Counted from the first letter of the stretch, positions 33,824-48,800 are shown. The stretch is DNA of 64,000 nt from Acanthococcus lagerstroemiae (GCA_031841125.1 CM063108.1:29625399-29689398), one strand, 5' to 3'. The notes: a model not told the origin generated them from the letters alone. A program made the numbers and translations.

Positions 33824-36800
33824 GACATGCGGAATATCATGATTTCTGTCATTTGTTATTTGTCGTTATTCACCCTGATGCCAGGTAAGGAAATTACTTT
33901 CCTGATGAATTTCTGAATAAGGTAGCTGTTCGTTTACCTGGAACGTAAAAGTATTTTTTCTGTGTGTACCTGCAATTTAATCAAATGAAGTTACAAATTG
34001 TCGGTGGCGCGTTTGACACCTCGTATGTGACATTTTTGGCCAAAACCACTCATTGGTCTTGTAGGACTCGTCTCTGACGGGTACGTCGAATAAAATTCCT
34101 CCTATGTGCTTAGTTACAATGCTGTCCGCTAGAGGACGCTATACAACATCTCCCTATGTACATGGGTTTCTAAACTTGGCTCCAAATACCTCGTGTGATG
34201 TGTAAGTGATGAGTAAAAGTTGCATTTTACACATACGAGGTGTCAAACGCGCCACCGACGGAATACCGACAGCTTTCTTGTTCTGTAAAGAGATCAGTTA
34301 GAGCATTCAAAACACGAACCATTCGTGTGAGAAAATCAAACTTTATCCCGCCTCCCTTTCCTAAAAAGGAGTATGAAGTCAGAAAACAAAAATGACAGGG
34401 AAACGTATTTATTATAATGATGTTTATACCTAGTGTTTTGCTTATAATATTTTGTCATTCCATATATACCTACTGATATAATACCTACATATAGGTATAA
34501 TTATGTTTAGATACTTGTTTATATGTTAGAATTAATGTGTATAATCAGTTAAGATATTTGATTTTACTGAAACTCTTACTAGTTTCTGGCCCCTTATTCC
34601 TCCCCTTATAAGATAATTGGCTCAGAATTCTGGAGGTCTTTAATTTTTGTCTATTTACACAACAATTCAAGGTTTCTCAGCCCGGTCACTTTGAAAGAAT
34701 GCCTTCCAAGGGCTGCTGTGAATTGTGAGAAACCAGAATTTTGATTGGTTTTGGCCTCTCTATGATGATTTTTGAAGTCGATAGAGCTGAAAATTCCAAA
34801 TGAGGTGTACACATAGATAAATGAAAATTGCAGATTTGCTGAATTTCATCTCGGTCAGTCAATAAGAGAAGGAATGATGAAGGGCAGAAAATTGGCAAGT
34901 ATTTTATGAAATTCAGTATAAGCACTTTGACTGATTACCTGTACACATTAACGGATAACATATACGAGGAAATTTCCCCTATTGTGCTAGCCCTGGTCTG
35001 CATTATATAACAAGTTCTAGGTATCTACATAATATATCTTCTCATAAAATCACGAGCATTCGCATTTCTAGGCGTCCAGTTGCAAATACACGACCGAAAT
35101 CATTGCAAACTTTCTCACAATGGCATTGAATTTGAAGGGCATGTAACTAAAACCGAATCAGGTATTCCTTGTCAAAACTGGAACTCAAAAACTCCTCATG
35201 TAGTAAGTAAATTACTGATACTGAGTATTTGTATTTGTAGACACTATAATTTATTGATGTTAATATCCTAACCTGCGTAACACTGTCAACATGAATGTTT
35301 GAATGGACGGGGAATGTGAGCGTTTTTATTACCTACTTAATTTTTTTTCTCTGCAAAGTTGTGTATCAGTATTGTAAATTTAGGAGCGTGTAGTACCATA
35401 ACTAGAGAGAAAATATATTATAATTTACTTTAAAATATGTCTTAATGTGTAAGTTGTAGGAAAAGATAGACAAGGTAAAATGACACAGGATATGGTGATA
35501 AAAGCTAATTAACTGTAGAGTTCATATAGATCATGCTAAAACGTAGCTCAGTAGTGACAAGTATTTTAGCTGAATTTTTTTTTTCGTTTCAGCCAGATTC
35601 TACTATTCAAAATGAAGACTTTGTCGATGGTAGCAAAGTCGAAGCAAAAAACTACTGTCGGAATCCGAGGGGTATGTTTGATGGCCCATGGTGCTACACG
35701 ATCAATGCGGATGTCAGTGATGAACTTTGTTCTGTACCTTTGTGTAGCTCAGGTACGTGGAACTGTTTGTAATCAACAGTGGTGTTGGAACAAGAGGAAG
35801 GAGGTACAGGGGTACTTTGTTACCCCTCCCCTATGAAACAAATTGAGAGGGGACACAAAGTATTACATGTATAATCTAATAATTAGGGGGGGGGGATATG
35901 GAAAACCATTCTCAGTTGAATGATGAAAAGGCGCCTTTAGAGAATTATGAACCACATTTACAGAATTTTCTCAGAATTTTTGCTTGCTACCTCATCCGCT
36001 TTTAAATAATAACACTACTGAACAAAATGAAATTTTTTGTTTGCACAACGCATTTAAGGAGGTGATTCTTGAGTACTTTTCAACGCTGAATACAGTGCCA
36101 TCGGCCGTTTTTCTCTATCACGTCTATTTTTTCTGATCAAAAACTATGAAAAATTCAACTAAATGTGTTCAAAAAGAGGTTTAGGAACTGAATGTGGTCA
36201 TACTGATTTGTGTTGTTGTGTGTTGCGGTCGCGTGTAGTGGTGTGTATTCCGTCTGTTTGTTTTCTGTTATTGTGGTCTGATAACACTGATAATATCAGT
36301 CAGTGGTACCGCTTCTTCCAATGCAAAAACAAAATGGAAACGAATTTCAGCCGTTCAGACCTCCGAATTGTGACGTGATAGAGAAAAATGGGTCGCAGTA
36401 TCGTGTTCAGCGTTAAAAAGTACCTTAGAATCATCTGTCGAAATGCATTGTGCAAAATAGTTGTTCAGTAGTGTAATAAATGTTTTTTTTCTTATGATTC
36501 ACATCATCTATTTGTAAAAATCCCCCCCCCCCCAAAAAAAAAAAAATAATAATAATAATAATAATAATAAAATGAAAAATAAAAAATCTAATACCACTGG
36601 TGATTGATACTAATTAATCTTAAGCAATAATAATATTAAATAAAGAAGTGGTTTTTCCCCATTTTTGTAGAGTGTCGAGTAACTTTACTTGGTTGTGAAT
36701 ACAGTGGTACACGTGATACAACAATTACCAATCGAAAATGCGTTCAGTGGTCGGAAAAAGTATATCGAACGTGGGAAAACAAAACTGGGATTAAGACATC

Positions 36801-39800
36801 TACGAGAATACTTCTGGACGACAAATTTCCGGACAAAAGGCGAAAAAAAGCGCGCAAGTGGTGTCGTAATCCAACCGGAGATATCAATGGTCCTTGGTGT
36901 TTCGTCGAGTATTCCACTTCTGATAAGAAAGTGTATCAGAAAGAATACTGCGATGTGGAATTCTGCAGCATCAACACAAGTAACTTAGTAAAATTTGCGT
37001 TTTTCCTTCAAAATGTACCCACACCATATGAGATGATAGTTGAACACTCGACTTACAGCAGATCAGGGGAAAATTGAACACAGTACATATAGTCCTTAGT
37101 AGGGAAATATGTCCACATAAATTTACCATGAACTATGTATGTAGAAAAAAAGGTACCAGTCCAGTAGACACGTCTGCGGACCGTCTATTTGATATCAACG
37201 TAACATTTTCTCCTCGTAGAGCGTCTACAAAGAATTCATGTTGAGATAATGGTTGAAAAGATTTTGGACATTTATGTCCCATTCAACGTCCATCTAATAT
37301 TCCATGTTAACATCTATATGAACATCATCTGAGCTAACCACATAGACATGCCCACTCAGTATTAAGTCAATATTCCACGAGTACATTCAGGTCGGCACAT
37401 TTACTTGAATTATTTTAACTTCTGTTATTTCATGGGCAATTATATAATATACCGATGCAAAACTTTTGTAAAAAATCTTTAGATAGGCAATAATAGTTCA
37501 GCCGTGAAAGTAGAACAAACAAAAAACTTTCATTTTGCTAATTTTTCCCATTCGATTTCTTCAAAATTCAGTTCCTGCACCTCTTACAATTATACATGTA
37601 ATTTTTAGCTTGCAGTTTTGCTACATCTTCCTTTGCGGAGTCGACAGTTTACACCCATTTTGTGAAATTTCCAAATGTAAGCGAGACTCGATTCGAACCT
37701 ACTGTTCTGTTATGGAATCTTGGTGACTTTAAAAACGCCACGATACATATCGCGTTCGCTGCTCTGCCATTGCCATTATCAGGAAAAAATTTGAGGAAAA
37801 TGAACGCTGGCATTGAACTGGTTATAGGCCCGTCTAAGGTGGCTTTTACTACTGATGAAAATGAGGTAAACAGCTACATAATATGATGAATATCTCTATA
37901 AGTCCTTCATTTTTCAAAAAAGACCATCCGCGATCGAAGGTGAATGAGAGAAAAAATGGATACTGCAATGACGATTGTGTGAGAAATTATGGGTGTACCT
38001 ATTACCCACCTAAAATACTATTCATTCTTATTATTAAGTTGATTTTACCAATTATTTGCAGTCAGCTGATAGAGTAAACTTGAGGAGCGATATTCCAAAA
38101 CGGTCTCTGTTAATCTTTCAAAACTTTACAAGAGAATGAAATAATAACGTAGAACTCTTATATGTATACCATATATGTGCCACCAGTGACACTTAGGTTG
38201 CCTAGGAAACACCTACCTGATATTGGTAGGTTGACAGTGTTGGAATGTATGTATACATAAATCTTCCTCCAGATGACGCTATAACACAAGTTTCGGAAAG
38301 AAATGGACATAGGCCGTATCGGAATTACGCTCCTCACTTATGAATTGCAGACTTCTTGCTCAAAATACCAGCATGGTACCTTTGAATAGCGTTTTAAGTT
38401 TTTGCTATTATATATCTTCTTAAGCGTACGATTTTATACTCTCAGAAATCCGGGAAGAAGCGTAAATTATTTCCAAGAATCTTGTCTGGTGCATCTAGCA
38501 GCACGTTCCAGATTGAATGGGATCCAAATTTGTATTACATCACATTGAATACGAGTAGGTATCCAAATCCGCCAACAATCTTCGCCGATTATGCAGATAA
38601 GTCATTGAATGGTACCCTGATTCAGTTCAAGAAAGGATACTTCGATTATTATAGTGTACAGGGAGGTCCGGCATTATGGAGTGTGCCATGTCCTACCAGT
38701 CGAGGTACGTAATAAAAAATTTTTTCCTCGTATTTTAGAACTGCGATGATCTATCAGAAATTACAGTTATATTTAAATGAGGCATTGTTAAGATTTTCAC
38801 ATTTTCAGCCTGCCAAGAACACGTAACTTTGACGCCGACCTGTTCGATGTATAAGAGACTTGGCAAGGAAAACAGCGACAGTAAACTGGATAGCGAATAT
38901 TCTGTTTCTTTTTTTGTTAGATCTCGCAAGACGATTATTATCGAATTGAGAAATAGTCCAGCATCTGTACATCCATTTTTTCAAGTATATGAATTTCCAG
39001 TTATTTTTACATTGGCTAGTCCAATATCTGTGCATACGTTAAAAAAATAATTAAGTTAAAATTTAAAAAAAAACACAAAAAAAACACAAAAAAACAGTAT
39101 TTATTTATTTAAATACAAAAAATTAAATATTATAATTTTGTGATACTTAGCTGTATTAATTGTAACCATTGGATATGCTGAGACTAACTTTATAAATTAA
39201 CTTAATGTAGATCAATATCCTTGGCGCATACAACAAAACTACCATTCACCTGGATACTGGAAACGGATCATTCTCCCAGTACTTGGGAAGTGCTACGTAC
39301 GATTCTATTCTTTCACTAGGGCGTTGGACAAAATTATCTCTGAGGTACCTATTACAACAACCACTTGTATTTCAAAGATAAATACCTACCGTGTGATTTT
39401 TGTCTCTGTTAAAATGACACATGAGATATGATATCCTCAAATTTATTGCAATAATGGGAAAAGAACTCGGTGAATTTGATTCAGTGTGTTTGACTTCTTT
39501 TACAGCATCATCGGTGACAGTCTGCATTTGGTGTGGATAAGAAGACTGTTGGGATCGGAAACCGTATTAGACGTGACCCATCCATTGCTCCGAAACACCA
39601 TATGGTATACTTTTTGTTCCCAAACTGTTGCTCATTGGGTGTTCGATTGCGATCGCACAGGTACATATTGAGATCAATGTATGACGAGCTTCTTTTATAT
39701 GTGTGTTTTCAAAATGTTTCAAGAATTCGGTAAATGATTTCAGAATTGCCTGCGCTCCCGCCGGAAACAGAACCGGAATGCATCAAAAGCAAATCGGCTG

Positions 39801-42800
39801 TGGATTATGCCGGAACCCAATGGGTTTCTGATGATGGACAACCATGCTTGCCTTGGAATTTCACTCCTGTTTATGAAGTGAGTGCAGTGTATTCATCACA
39901 TTCATGAGTTTTCAACATTTTCACATGCCATGCATTCAAACGAGACCTGATAAAATTACAGAAATGAGACATGGCATTTCCCCCGTCAACTGTCATTTCG
40001 TACGCCCATATAAAATGAACCAACTCCTCATGTACTGCAGAGAGCCCTGTTTATGTTGATTGGAATGTTGATTAGAGTCACACAGAGATATAATAACTAA
40101 GAATTTTGGATGTATCTGACTTCATCTTATGTTCTATTTTTATGTCTGTGGCTCTACATACCAGAAGGTACAACTTGGTACAAAACAAAAAATTGAGAAA
40201 TCACAGAAATCGTAAAATATGTTGGAAATTGCGATTTTAGGATTTCCACGGTTTTTGATAGAGGGAATACTGAAGAATCATACGACCGAAGTAAGAAACA
40301 CGTCGGAGGACGTCAGTCTCGCTATTTCACAATTGTTGCCGTTTTGTAAATACGAGTCGAACAGTAGGATAGAAACGAATGTGTAGGTTTGGTGATAGTT
40401 GAAGCACAAAGTGAACGTGTTCCTTCTTTTTTAGCTCATTATATTGGCAACACTATAGGCCACCAACTTTGCAGATAAAAACTATTTCCCCAAAATTGTC
40501 ACTGAAATTTCTTTCTTTGGGACCTCTATATCTGAGCCCCTACAAAATGTGGAGCATGCAAGCATATCAGCATGTCATCAAGATAAACTGCCTGCTTACC
40601 TGGTTGAGGTAGTGCAGCGAATAAAAATACGTTTCAAACACGTTCACACTTCTTCAGTTTCGTTAAAATTAGCTTTTCTGACCTTTAACCTCCTAACTTC
40701 AAATTGCTGCAAAATGGTTACCTAACTAGCTACGGAGCTTTTTCGGGTCTTATTTTATTTGGTTGACACCAACTGTCAAATGGTATGCCACATGGGCAAC
40801 ATAGCCCCTTCTTCCGTACACCATTTCATGAAATACCCTTCTAAAACCTTAAACTTCAATTTCTTGAAATGAGCTTTTTTAGTATCCTAACTTGAAATTA
40901 CTGTACAACGGTTACCCAGATAGCTACAGAGCTTTTCGAGGTCTTATTTTACTCGTCGTGAGGTCTGTTTTGAGAATATATACCTAACTCAATTTTTTAA
41001 TTTTGTACCAATTTGTACCTTTTGCTATGCAGAGCCACTAGTTTCTTCAGTTGCGATTTATAAATTGAAATCAGAATATACTTCACCTTGAATTATTAAT
41101 TAGGTAACATTTTCAGGTGACTAAAGATTTTATATTTATTGGGCTTTCGCGACTGGAAGCGTTGAATTATTGTCGTAACCTGGATGGAAATAAAAGTGGC
41201 CCCTTCTGTTACGTGGCCGACGCTGACGAGTTCCCCGATCTGAAAATCAAACAAAAGTTCTGCAATATTTCACAATGCCAAAAAATGGGTATGTACTCCG
41301 AAACATATTACGAATGTACTCATAAGTAATGAAATAATTTTAGCTGTAGTTATTTTGCACTTCGGCATTTTACATTTTCAGAATGCAAATACTCTGGTAC
41401 TGGAGCGGAATATAATGGGATCGTAAGCATTAGTAGGAGTCACAAACATTGCCAGGTTTCGGTAAGTCATACTACAATTAGAAGGGGAAAACGACTGTAG
41501 GTAGGCATTCTCACGTTTGTGTAGGGAGGAGTCGGGTAATACCGGATGCAACTGAGGAATGTGGTCACACAAGCCAATTGTAGAGTCAGAAGGATCACAA
41601 ATTAATAGTCTTACTCCGAAGGTGAGGAATGCTACTATGTCTTGGAGAAAGAAACAATTGTCACCATATTTTCAAATTTCATAATTTACCTTAAAATAAA
41701 AAAAATGAAATTTTAAGAAATTTGTAAGTGGTACAAGTCATTATTTACTACTGAACACAAAGTCGGGTAGTATAGGATACTTTTTTCGATATATTTATTT
41801 CCTTTCAGCTTATTAATAGTTGTAGTTCAAAATAGATAACCAATGTTTAGATTAGAGGCCATATAAACAACCATACCTAAACGTATTCAAATTTCAGAAA
41901 ATATTCAGTCCGGTGCTGTCCAATATGCCTAAAAACAGTCAATCACAGTCAAACTTTAATATAATATGAATTTTACGATTATCCAATTTGTTTATTTACA
42001 GAAAATTTTCTAGAAACTTAGAATCATTTTATCAATCGATATGAAACTCGTAGCATAGAACACGCGTACCTAGAGCTACAACGCTATGGGTACGTGTTTG
42101 AACAAGGACGCCATCTGGTGGTGTAATTCTGTATCACTTCGTGTCCGGTATTTTCCGCTATAGGGTATTACCTAACTTTTCCCTATCTGCATTCTATGAA
42201 TTGTGTTGCTATTCGTGAGTGCTTGAATTAGGTATAGCTATCATAGATTAATGACCTTACAAAACGATAACTTTTCCCTTCTGGGTATTATCATTCAGAA
42301 TGACTCTGGAACTTATTGCCGGAATCCAGACAACAATATTTTTGGCCCCTGGTGTAACCTTCTTCCTCACTATGAGAATATAAAAACAGATCTTTGTCTT
42401 GTGCCTGACTGTTACATAAATGGTAAGTTATATGATTTCCTGTTGTCGAAGTAAGACAAACTTCTTAGGTATCTATTTTATGATTAGATTTAAACATGCA
42501 CCAATCCTTATACCATAATGTAAAGCAGAGAAGAGAAAGTAAACACGGTAAAGCCTCGCTATCATCCTTTTCTATTCTAGGAAGGCAATAATTTACTGAA
42601 AGCTACTTCCTCAAGTATTTTATTTTTCAGTTCCCGGTTTGCTCAGGGTTGAAATTATTGTCGGAATTGCTTCAGAGGGTGAACCACAAATGTGCCTCTT
42701 TCTTTATCCCTAGAAATATGACTGCGTAGTGAAAACCGAAGTCAAGGGAAACACTGTGTAGCAGGCGGGTAAATACATCGAAGTGCGATGGGTAGGGGAG

Positions 42801-45800
42801 GGGACTGATGTTTCAAAATAGGTCAGTTAAAATGAAAAAGTTTCTAAATGGAAAGATGAATCAAACAGCACCCATTCTTGGGCTTTGGGGAAACCCTGAT
42901 ATGTTGATAAGTCAAAGTAATAAGTATAATAATCATAGATAGGTATACATTTTCATAGCATGCTGGAAAGAGGGTTTTATTTTTCATGTTCACATTTCAC
43001 ACATTTCTTTCCGCTGTTGTACTGGAATATACGTTTACCTACATTTTGCCAAAATTACGAGCCTTAATTTCGTCTTCTGTGATTTTTAAACATTAATGAA
43101 CCCTATTAGCATCATTCCACAAGCAATTTCTTGATGAAAATCTCTCATTAATATGTTGTGGAGTAAACAACAGGAATAAGACTTTTCAAGTTATCATAAA
43201 ATATTTATATTTTTCTTTCCATCCAGAGTTAATGTCAGGACATTTTTCTTTATCATATCGTGCTTAATTTTCCAGAAGCTTGCACCATTATTACAAAGGC
43301 GACGGAAAAATTATGGCGGGCATTCATTCTTCATCCAGATTGGATTACAGATAAATTCGTGTTCAAGGCCAGAACCTGGGATCCAGCGTCTGATAGCGGA
43401 ATTAAAATTACAATAAAGCTTAGTGCCAATAATCTGTACCAGTTTCACTACATCCTAAACATAGGCGATCAAAATATAAACGTCGAATTAATATTTCATG
43501 CTTCAGACAGTAAGTAACATAAGTACCGTGACAGAAGAAATGCTCTTAAATGCTAATGCAAACAACTCCATTTATGATTTGATTCCTTGTTTTTTGGCAG
43601 CAAGTGAAAATGTAGTCAAATCCAAAGTGGTGCCTAATATAATTCCAAGAGGCTACTGGCAAGGATTTTGGGTTAAAGTTCCACCAAATTCAATTGAATT
43701 CGGTTATGAGGGCAGCGAAAACGCCATTTTCTCTTGGACTCAAATGGATTCTAAGTATGCGAATATTTCGGCTAATTTCATGTCAATTACCAGCCTGCGT
43801 GGAGAATACGTTGGACTAAACTTTCCGTGCTCATGTATGCATTTTTCTTGTTGGCAAGCGAATAACGTATAGATAAAATAATATAGTCGTGCTGATAGAG
43901 CAAGCCTCCTTCTTAATATCATCATATGAACTATAGAAATTATTATGAGTACCTGACTAACTTATATAGTAACTTATATAACCTGTACGCTAATGTGGCA
44001 GAGAGGTTTGAATGGTCAATGCCTGCAATCCTTCTCATTTTGTTTAGACACGGCATAAAGTTGATTGCTACCGTTTGTTAAGAGAAAAATTTCCTGATTA
44101 ATATTCTTCTTTCAGATTGTTTGATAGAAAAAACTGAGTCACCTGAAACAGACACATTCTATCCCCTTAATTTATGGTCATCAAATAATACCTTCGAACG
44201 GGGATTGGTTTTGTACATGAGAGTTGATAATTTCACTAATGAACGCCATTTTGGTAAGTCCTTAAGTTCATAGGAATCCTTCATAATCTCTCAACGAAGA
44301 CTGACCGGTATGTGCAGAGGGCTTTAGGCGGCTTACATATTACGAAATGGCAGTCTATTATCATCATCAGCGGTTGTGAGTGATATTCATCTTTAACCGT
44401 TGAAATATCTCATATTTTAATGCACAGCATTCGTGAAAATGGACAGATAAATAGTCGGGAGCTGTTTAACCTTTTAGAACATTTTTCAGAGAATAAATTG
44501 TAATCAACCTACTTTGAAAACCAATAATGAAAAACCACCACGTAGCGCTTTGCGTTCCCCCGTCAGTTTTCATTGAGCTGTAGCGGTCATCCGGTCACTA
44601 GGGCCAATAATGACTTTCTTGACTCGCATTTTTAGCTCTTCTTTCATTTTATTCCAGGGTTTACCGGTATTAATTTATACGAAGATAAGAGTGATAAGGG
44701 ACTGATGATTGCTATCAACTCCTCACATGTATTCTTAGTAGATTTGAAAGGCTTAAAGGTTCTGAATATCACTGAGACCCCTTATCCACTTTTAATTAGT
44801 ACACGATGGACGATGTTCGAAATCAAGTAAGAGAAAGACATTCCGCAGCGTTATATAAGCGCTAAAACTTAGTTTCCGAAGTTGGTAGCCCTGCCGTGAA
44901 ATTTCCTGAAAAGGTGATCATGGACGTTAACACCATAAGAATATATTATGTAACTTGAATTCGCTTTTTCTAGTCAATGAAATGTTTTCTTGAATCATAT
45001 AATGGATGAATTCAGAGATTGAGGTCTATAGTTTTCATTTATGAACTTGAAACAGCTCCATTTTCTATGTATTAGTCAGCCCCGTAGAGAAAAAAAAGAG
45101 GACCTGGGGGGAATTTCCCCAAGCCCCCCTCCTTCCAGTTCATTTTTTTCTTTTGTCAGATGGGGAAAATTATAAGCTACGAGGTAAGAGGTTTCTTTCA
45201 TGGTGTAAGGAGTGATTGCTGATTTTATGTACAGTATGATGTAGCCGTCAGCGTTGACGTTCCGGTCTTTTAAAAATATCGGGCTCTCCTGAAAGTCCGG
45301 GCCCGGAGTATTTCCCCTCTTTCCCCTTCCTCTCAACAGGGTTGGTATTAGTTGTTTACAAGCGTGTTTTGTACCAGTGGTAAACTTCCATAAGAAAAAC
45401 AGAATAATTCGGAAATCAACTTATTCATCTAACTAGAGCCAATAAAAGGCTTTAAATATTACTTTTCATTATAAACTAAAGACTTCAAGGTTCAGTTTGA
45501 CATGTTATATATATATAGGTGTATATGACTCAAAAAAAAACCTGGTTTCAGCAATTACAAAAGCTTTAAAGTTTACCAATTTTACACGTATTTTTATGGG
45601 AACATCAACCTTGATCACATTTTCAGGAGTCAACACTAGCGAACCTGGTCACAGTTTTATGGCTTATGTAGGTAATTGGGCGGAGCGTTCTATTGAAATA
45701 TACTATTATGTAACCAAACGGTATACTGTATTGTCTTCAACTTTCTCGTAGAGAGTGCTGAGAGAAGGTTCGAGACCACATTAAATTACTTGTAAGGTCT

Positions 45801-48800
45801 CAGCCATATTGGGAAGAGCTGGAGGCACGAAAATGAGTCTATAATGCTTAAAGTTTGTGTAATTATGACCTGGTCACTGTTTGTGTCAGCACTATAACCT
45901 GAAAACAAAGTAGAGACCATGTCTACTCACTTGTATATTATGGAAGCGTATTAGGCTACTTTTCCGTCCATAAACACTGTTGATAAATATAATTTCTGTA
46001 ACTTACAGAAAATTTTGATTTCAGGTACAGTAAATTGAAGATAGTGTTATCTACTGCAGAAATGAGACATTTCATGATATGGACTGCAAAGAACAGAAGA
46101 TTGCTGTTCTACTACTTCACTGTAACTTCATTGGGACTAATTACCACTTGGGTGGCTAATTGTCTTCCCCCAGGTTAGTCGTTCAATATGATTTACAAAT
46201 AAGTGAAGCTCCTAAGATAAATCTAATTGACTCTGTTTTAACTGGCAAGCGCTTTCTATATGACTTCCGACCATTTGTCCTACTGTCTTCAGATTTAGAT
46301 CACCCAACAGATGGCGGCTGGAGTGAATGGAGTGACTTCACTTGCACAGTGCCTTGTGGCGGAGGTTTCGGCTTTCGTCGTCGAAAATGCAATAATCCAA
46401 AACCAACTTACTACGGTGCATCGTGTATCGGCCCATCTACTGAAGACGGTGAATGCAATCGATTCGAGTGTGGTTGTCTTAATCCAGGTTCCTATACAAC
46501 GAGATTACCATTAAATGTATACGCAGTGAGAAAGGTATAGACTTCTATTGTTCCTATTTTTGAAACAGCAACCATTGAGAAGGCACAAATAGCACTCAAT
46601 AGCACGGCAAATAACGTAGAAATGAACGAATACGATGACATAAGTATGCAATGTGAAATCAGCATATTGGAGCGAGCAAAAAATGAATCTCCCGGCTCCC
46701 ATGTACAATGGCTGAAAGATGGGTTCAAATTACCAGATACCAGATTCAAACTGGAGGATTTGGATTTGCGGAAAACTGATCTAAGTTAGTTTTATAATTA
46801 CGGTTCATGAAAGAGAAGGTGGAATATGGCAGGGCCATAAACACTTGGGGGGGGGGTCTGACACCCCCTTGGGCACGGCCGTGCGCTTAAAAATTCAGGA
46901 AAATGCGGATCTTAGAAACATTAGAAAATAAATTTAGTTTAAAATACCCCATATGTTAGGTCAATCCCCCCCCCCCCGCCATATTCCTGAATACGGCACT
47001 GGAATATGGTACCTGTACCTGATCCTGAGGGAATTCACTTTAAGTTGTTGATATCATAGATTAATGAATATCACTCCACTGTGTATATGGTAACTCGTTA
47101 CATATAATGTCAAAATTATGTGCAATATTCCCGCTTCCTCGTACATAGCATATTTTTTATTTCTTAATAAACAAATGAAAACTAAAATTACAACTATGCC
47201 CTAATAAACTTTTACAGGAATTCGGAAAGCTCAAAAATACGACACAGGACTTTACGCGTGCGTTATATTTCCTGATTGCGTATCCAAAGCAACTGATTTT
47301 ATTACCATCAAGCTAGTAGCCCTTACTGTTTTCTCTAAAACGCCTCGCCGAGTAAGGAAGACGAAATCGATGCAAATGATGTGTAACAGTGCGGTTTTGC
47401 GATACCTGTTTACAGGTTTATCGCAAGATTGGTACATTGATGACTTACTCAATATTACGTACGTTCTTACAAATCAAACCAAGGTATCGCATTCTAATTT
47501 ATTTATCGGCTTTCATTAATTAGTTCTTTTTAATTAGAGTTGCTCGTGACTGTGATTTACCACGTACGACTTGGTAAGTCGGTAAATCATATCTATCATT
47601 AGGAATCCTGCAAGTAACTCCACCCCCCCCCCTCTCATTACTCTGATGAATAATAGAATAATGTTTGTATCATTCTGATGTGGTTCAAAACTGATGGTTT
47701 TAAGTTCAGATGACTAACTGAATTCATTGCAAAGAAAAAGGGCAATGTGACTTTTTTTGAAACTTCTCAGAAGAGCGAGGAAATGGAAATGGTTTTTTCG
47801 GGATTGAATATTTATAGGGTTTTAGTAATGGGGGGGGGGGCATTAAAAGTAGATGTTTATTGTCAGTAAGTGGATACCTGCTGACAATTCAAATCCAGAA
47901 AACAGTCAATTTCGCCTAAAATAATGTAACATAAGTCATTTCCGTCATCAATTCTGTTTAATTTTAATGCAGTATGAAAAAAGTAGATCGAAGAAAATGT
48001 ATAGAAAAGTTGTTTTTTGTTCTTACCTCTAATCACACGGAACCCAGTTTTACAGCTAGCTATAGGGTAAGAAAAATTTGCATTGAAACAAGCAAAACTA
48101 AATAACTGAATAGCTGAACTAAAGCAATAGGTACGCGTATCTATGTGGCGAAAAGCTGAAAGCTGTGACTCGATTAACTATATACTTACCTATGTATGTT
48201 ATATGCTTCGAGTTTAACAATACAGAATTTATATCGCTAAACACTGAATGAACCTACATTATCTTTCTATATAATACCACTTTACAAGATTATGCTTTCG
48301 TTTTAAACGAATGCCATTCCACTATAATCAGAAACCAACAATAAGGAATAATCTTCCAATGAAAGTGTTTTCTTTGTGAAACCTTGAAAACTCATGCTTT
48401 GAAAGTTTCTCGGAATTAATCTACTCTTTATTTTCCTAGAACACAAATGAACTCCTTGTAGAAGTTGACAGCAGTTATCAAGGTACATGGGAATGCAAAA
48501 TAATACAAAGTCAAACCAATTTAACTTGGTCAATCAACAAGTTCAAGGTTGAAGGTAGGTAGAAGCCATTTCCTTTGCAATATATGCAAGTAAATATGAA
48601 TAACAATGATGGGAGCATTAAAAATTTATAAGAATAAATCTGATAACACTTCTGGATCAGAGGATGTATTACTATTTTTTAAATTATTTAATTATATTAT
48701 TTCAGTGATTGAGAGCCCTACCCTCTTTACCTACTTAACGGAAGAAGATGCACCGAGAATTCTCTTCGAGGGATGGTCTTATAGAGCAGTCATCAGTTTT

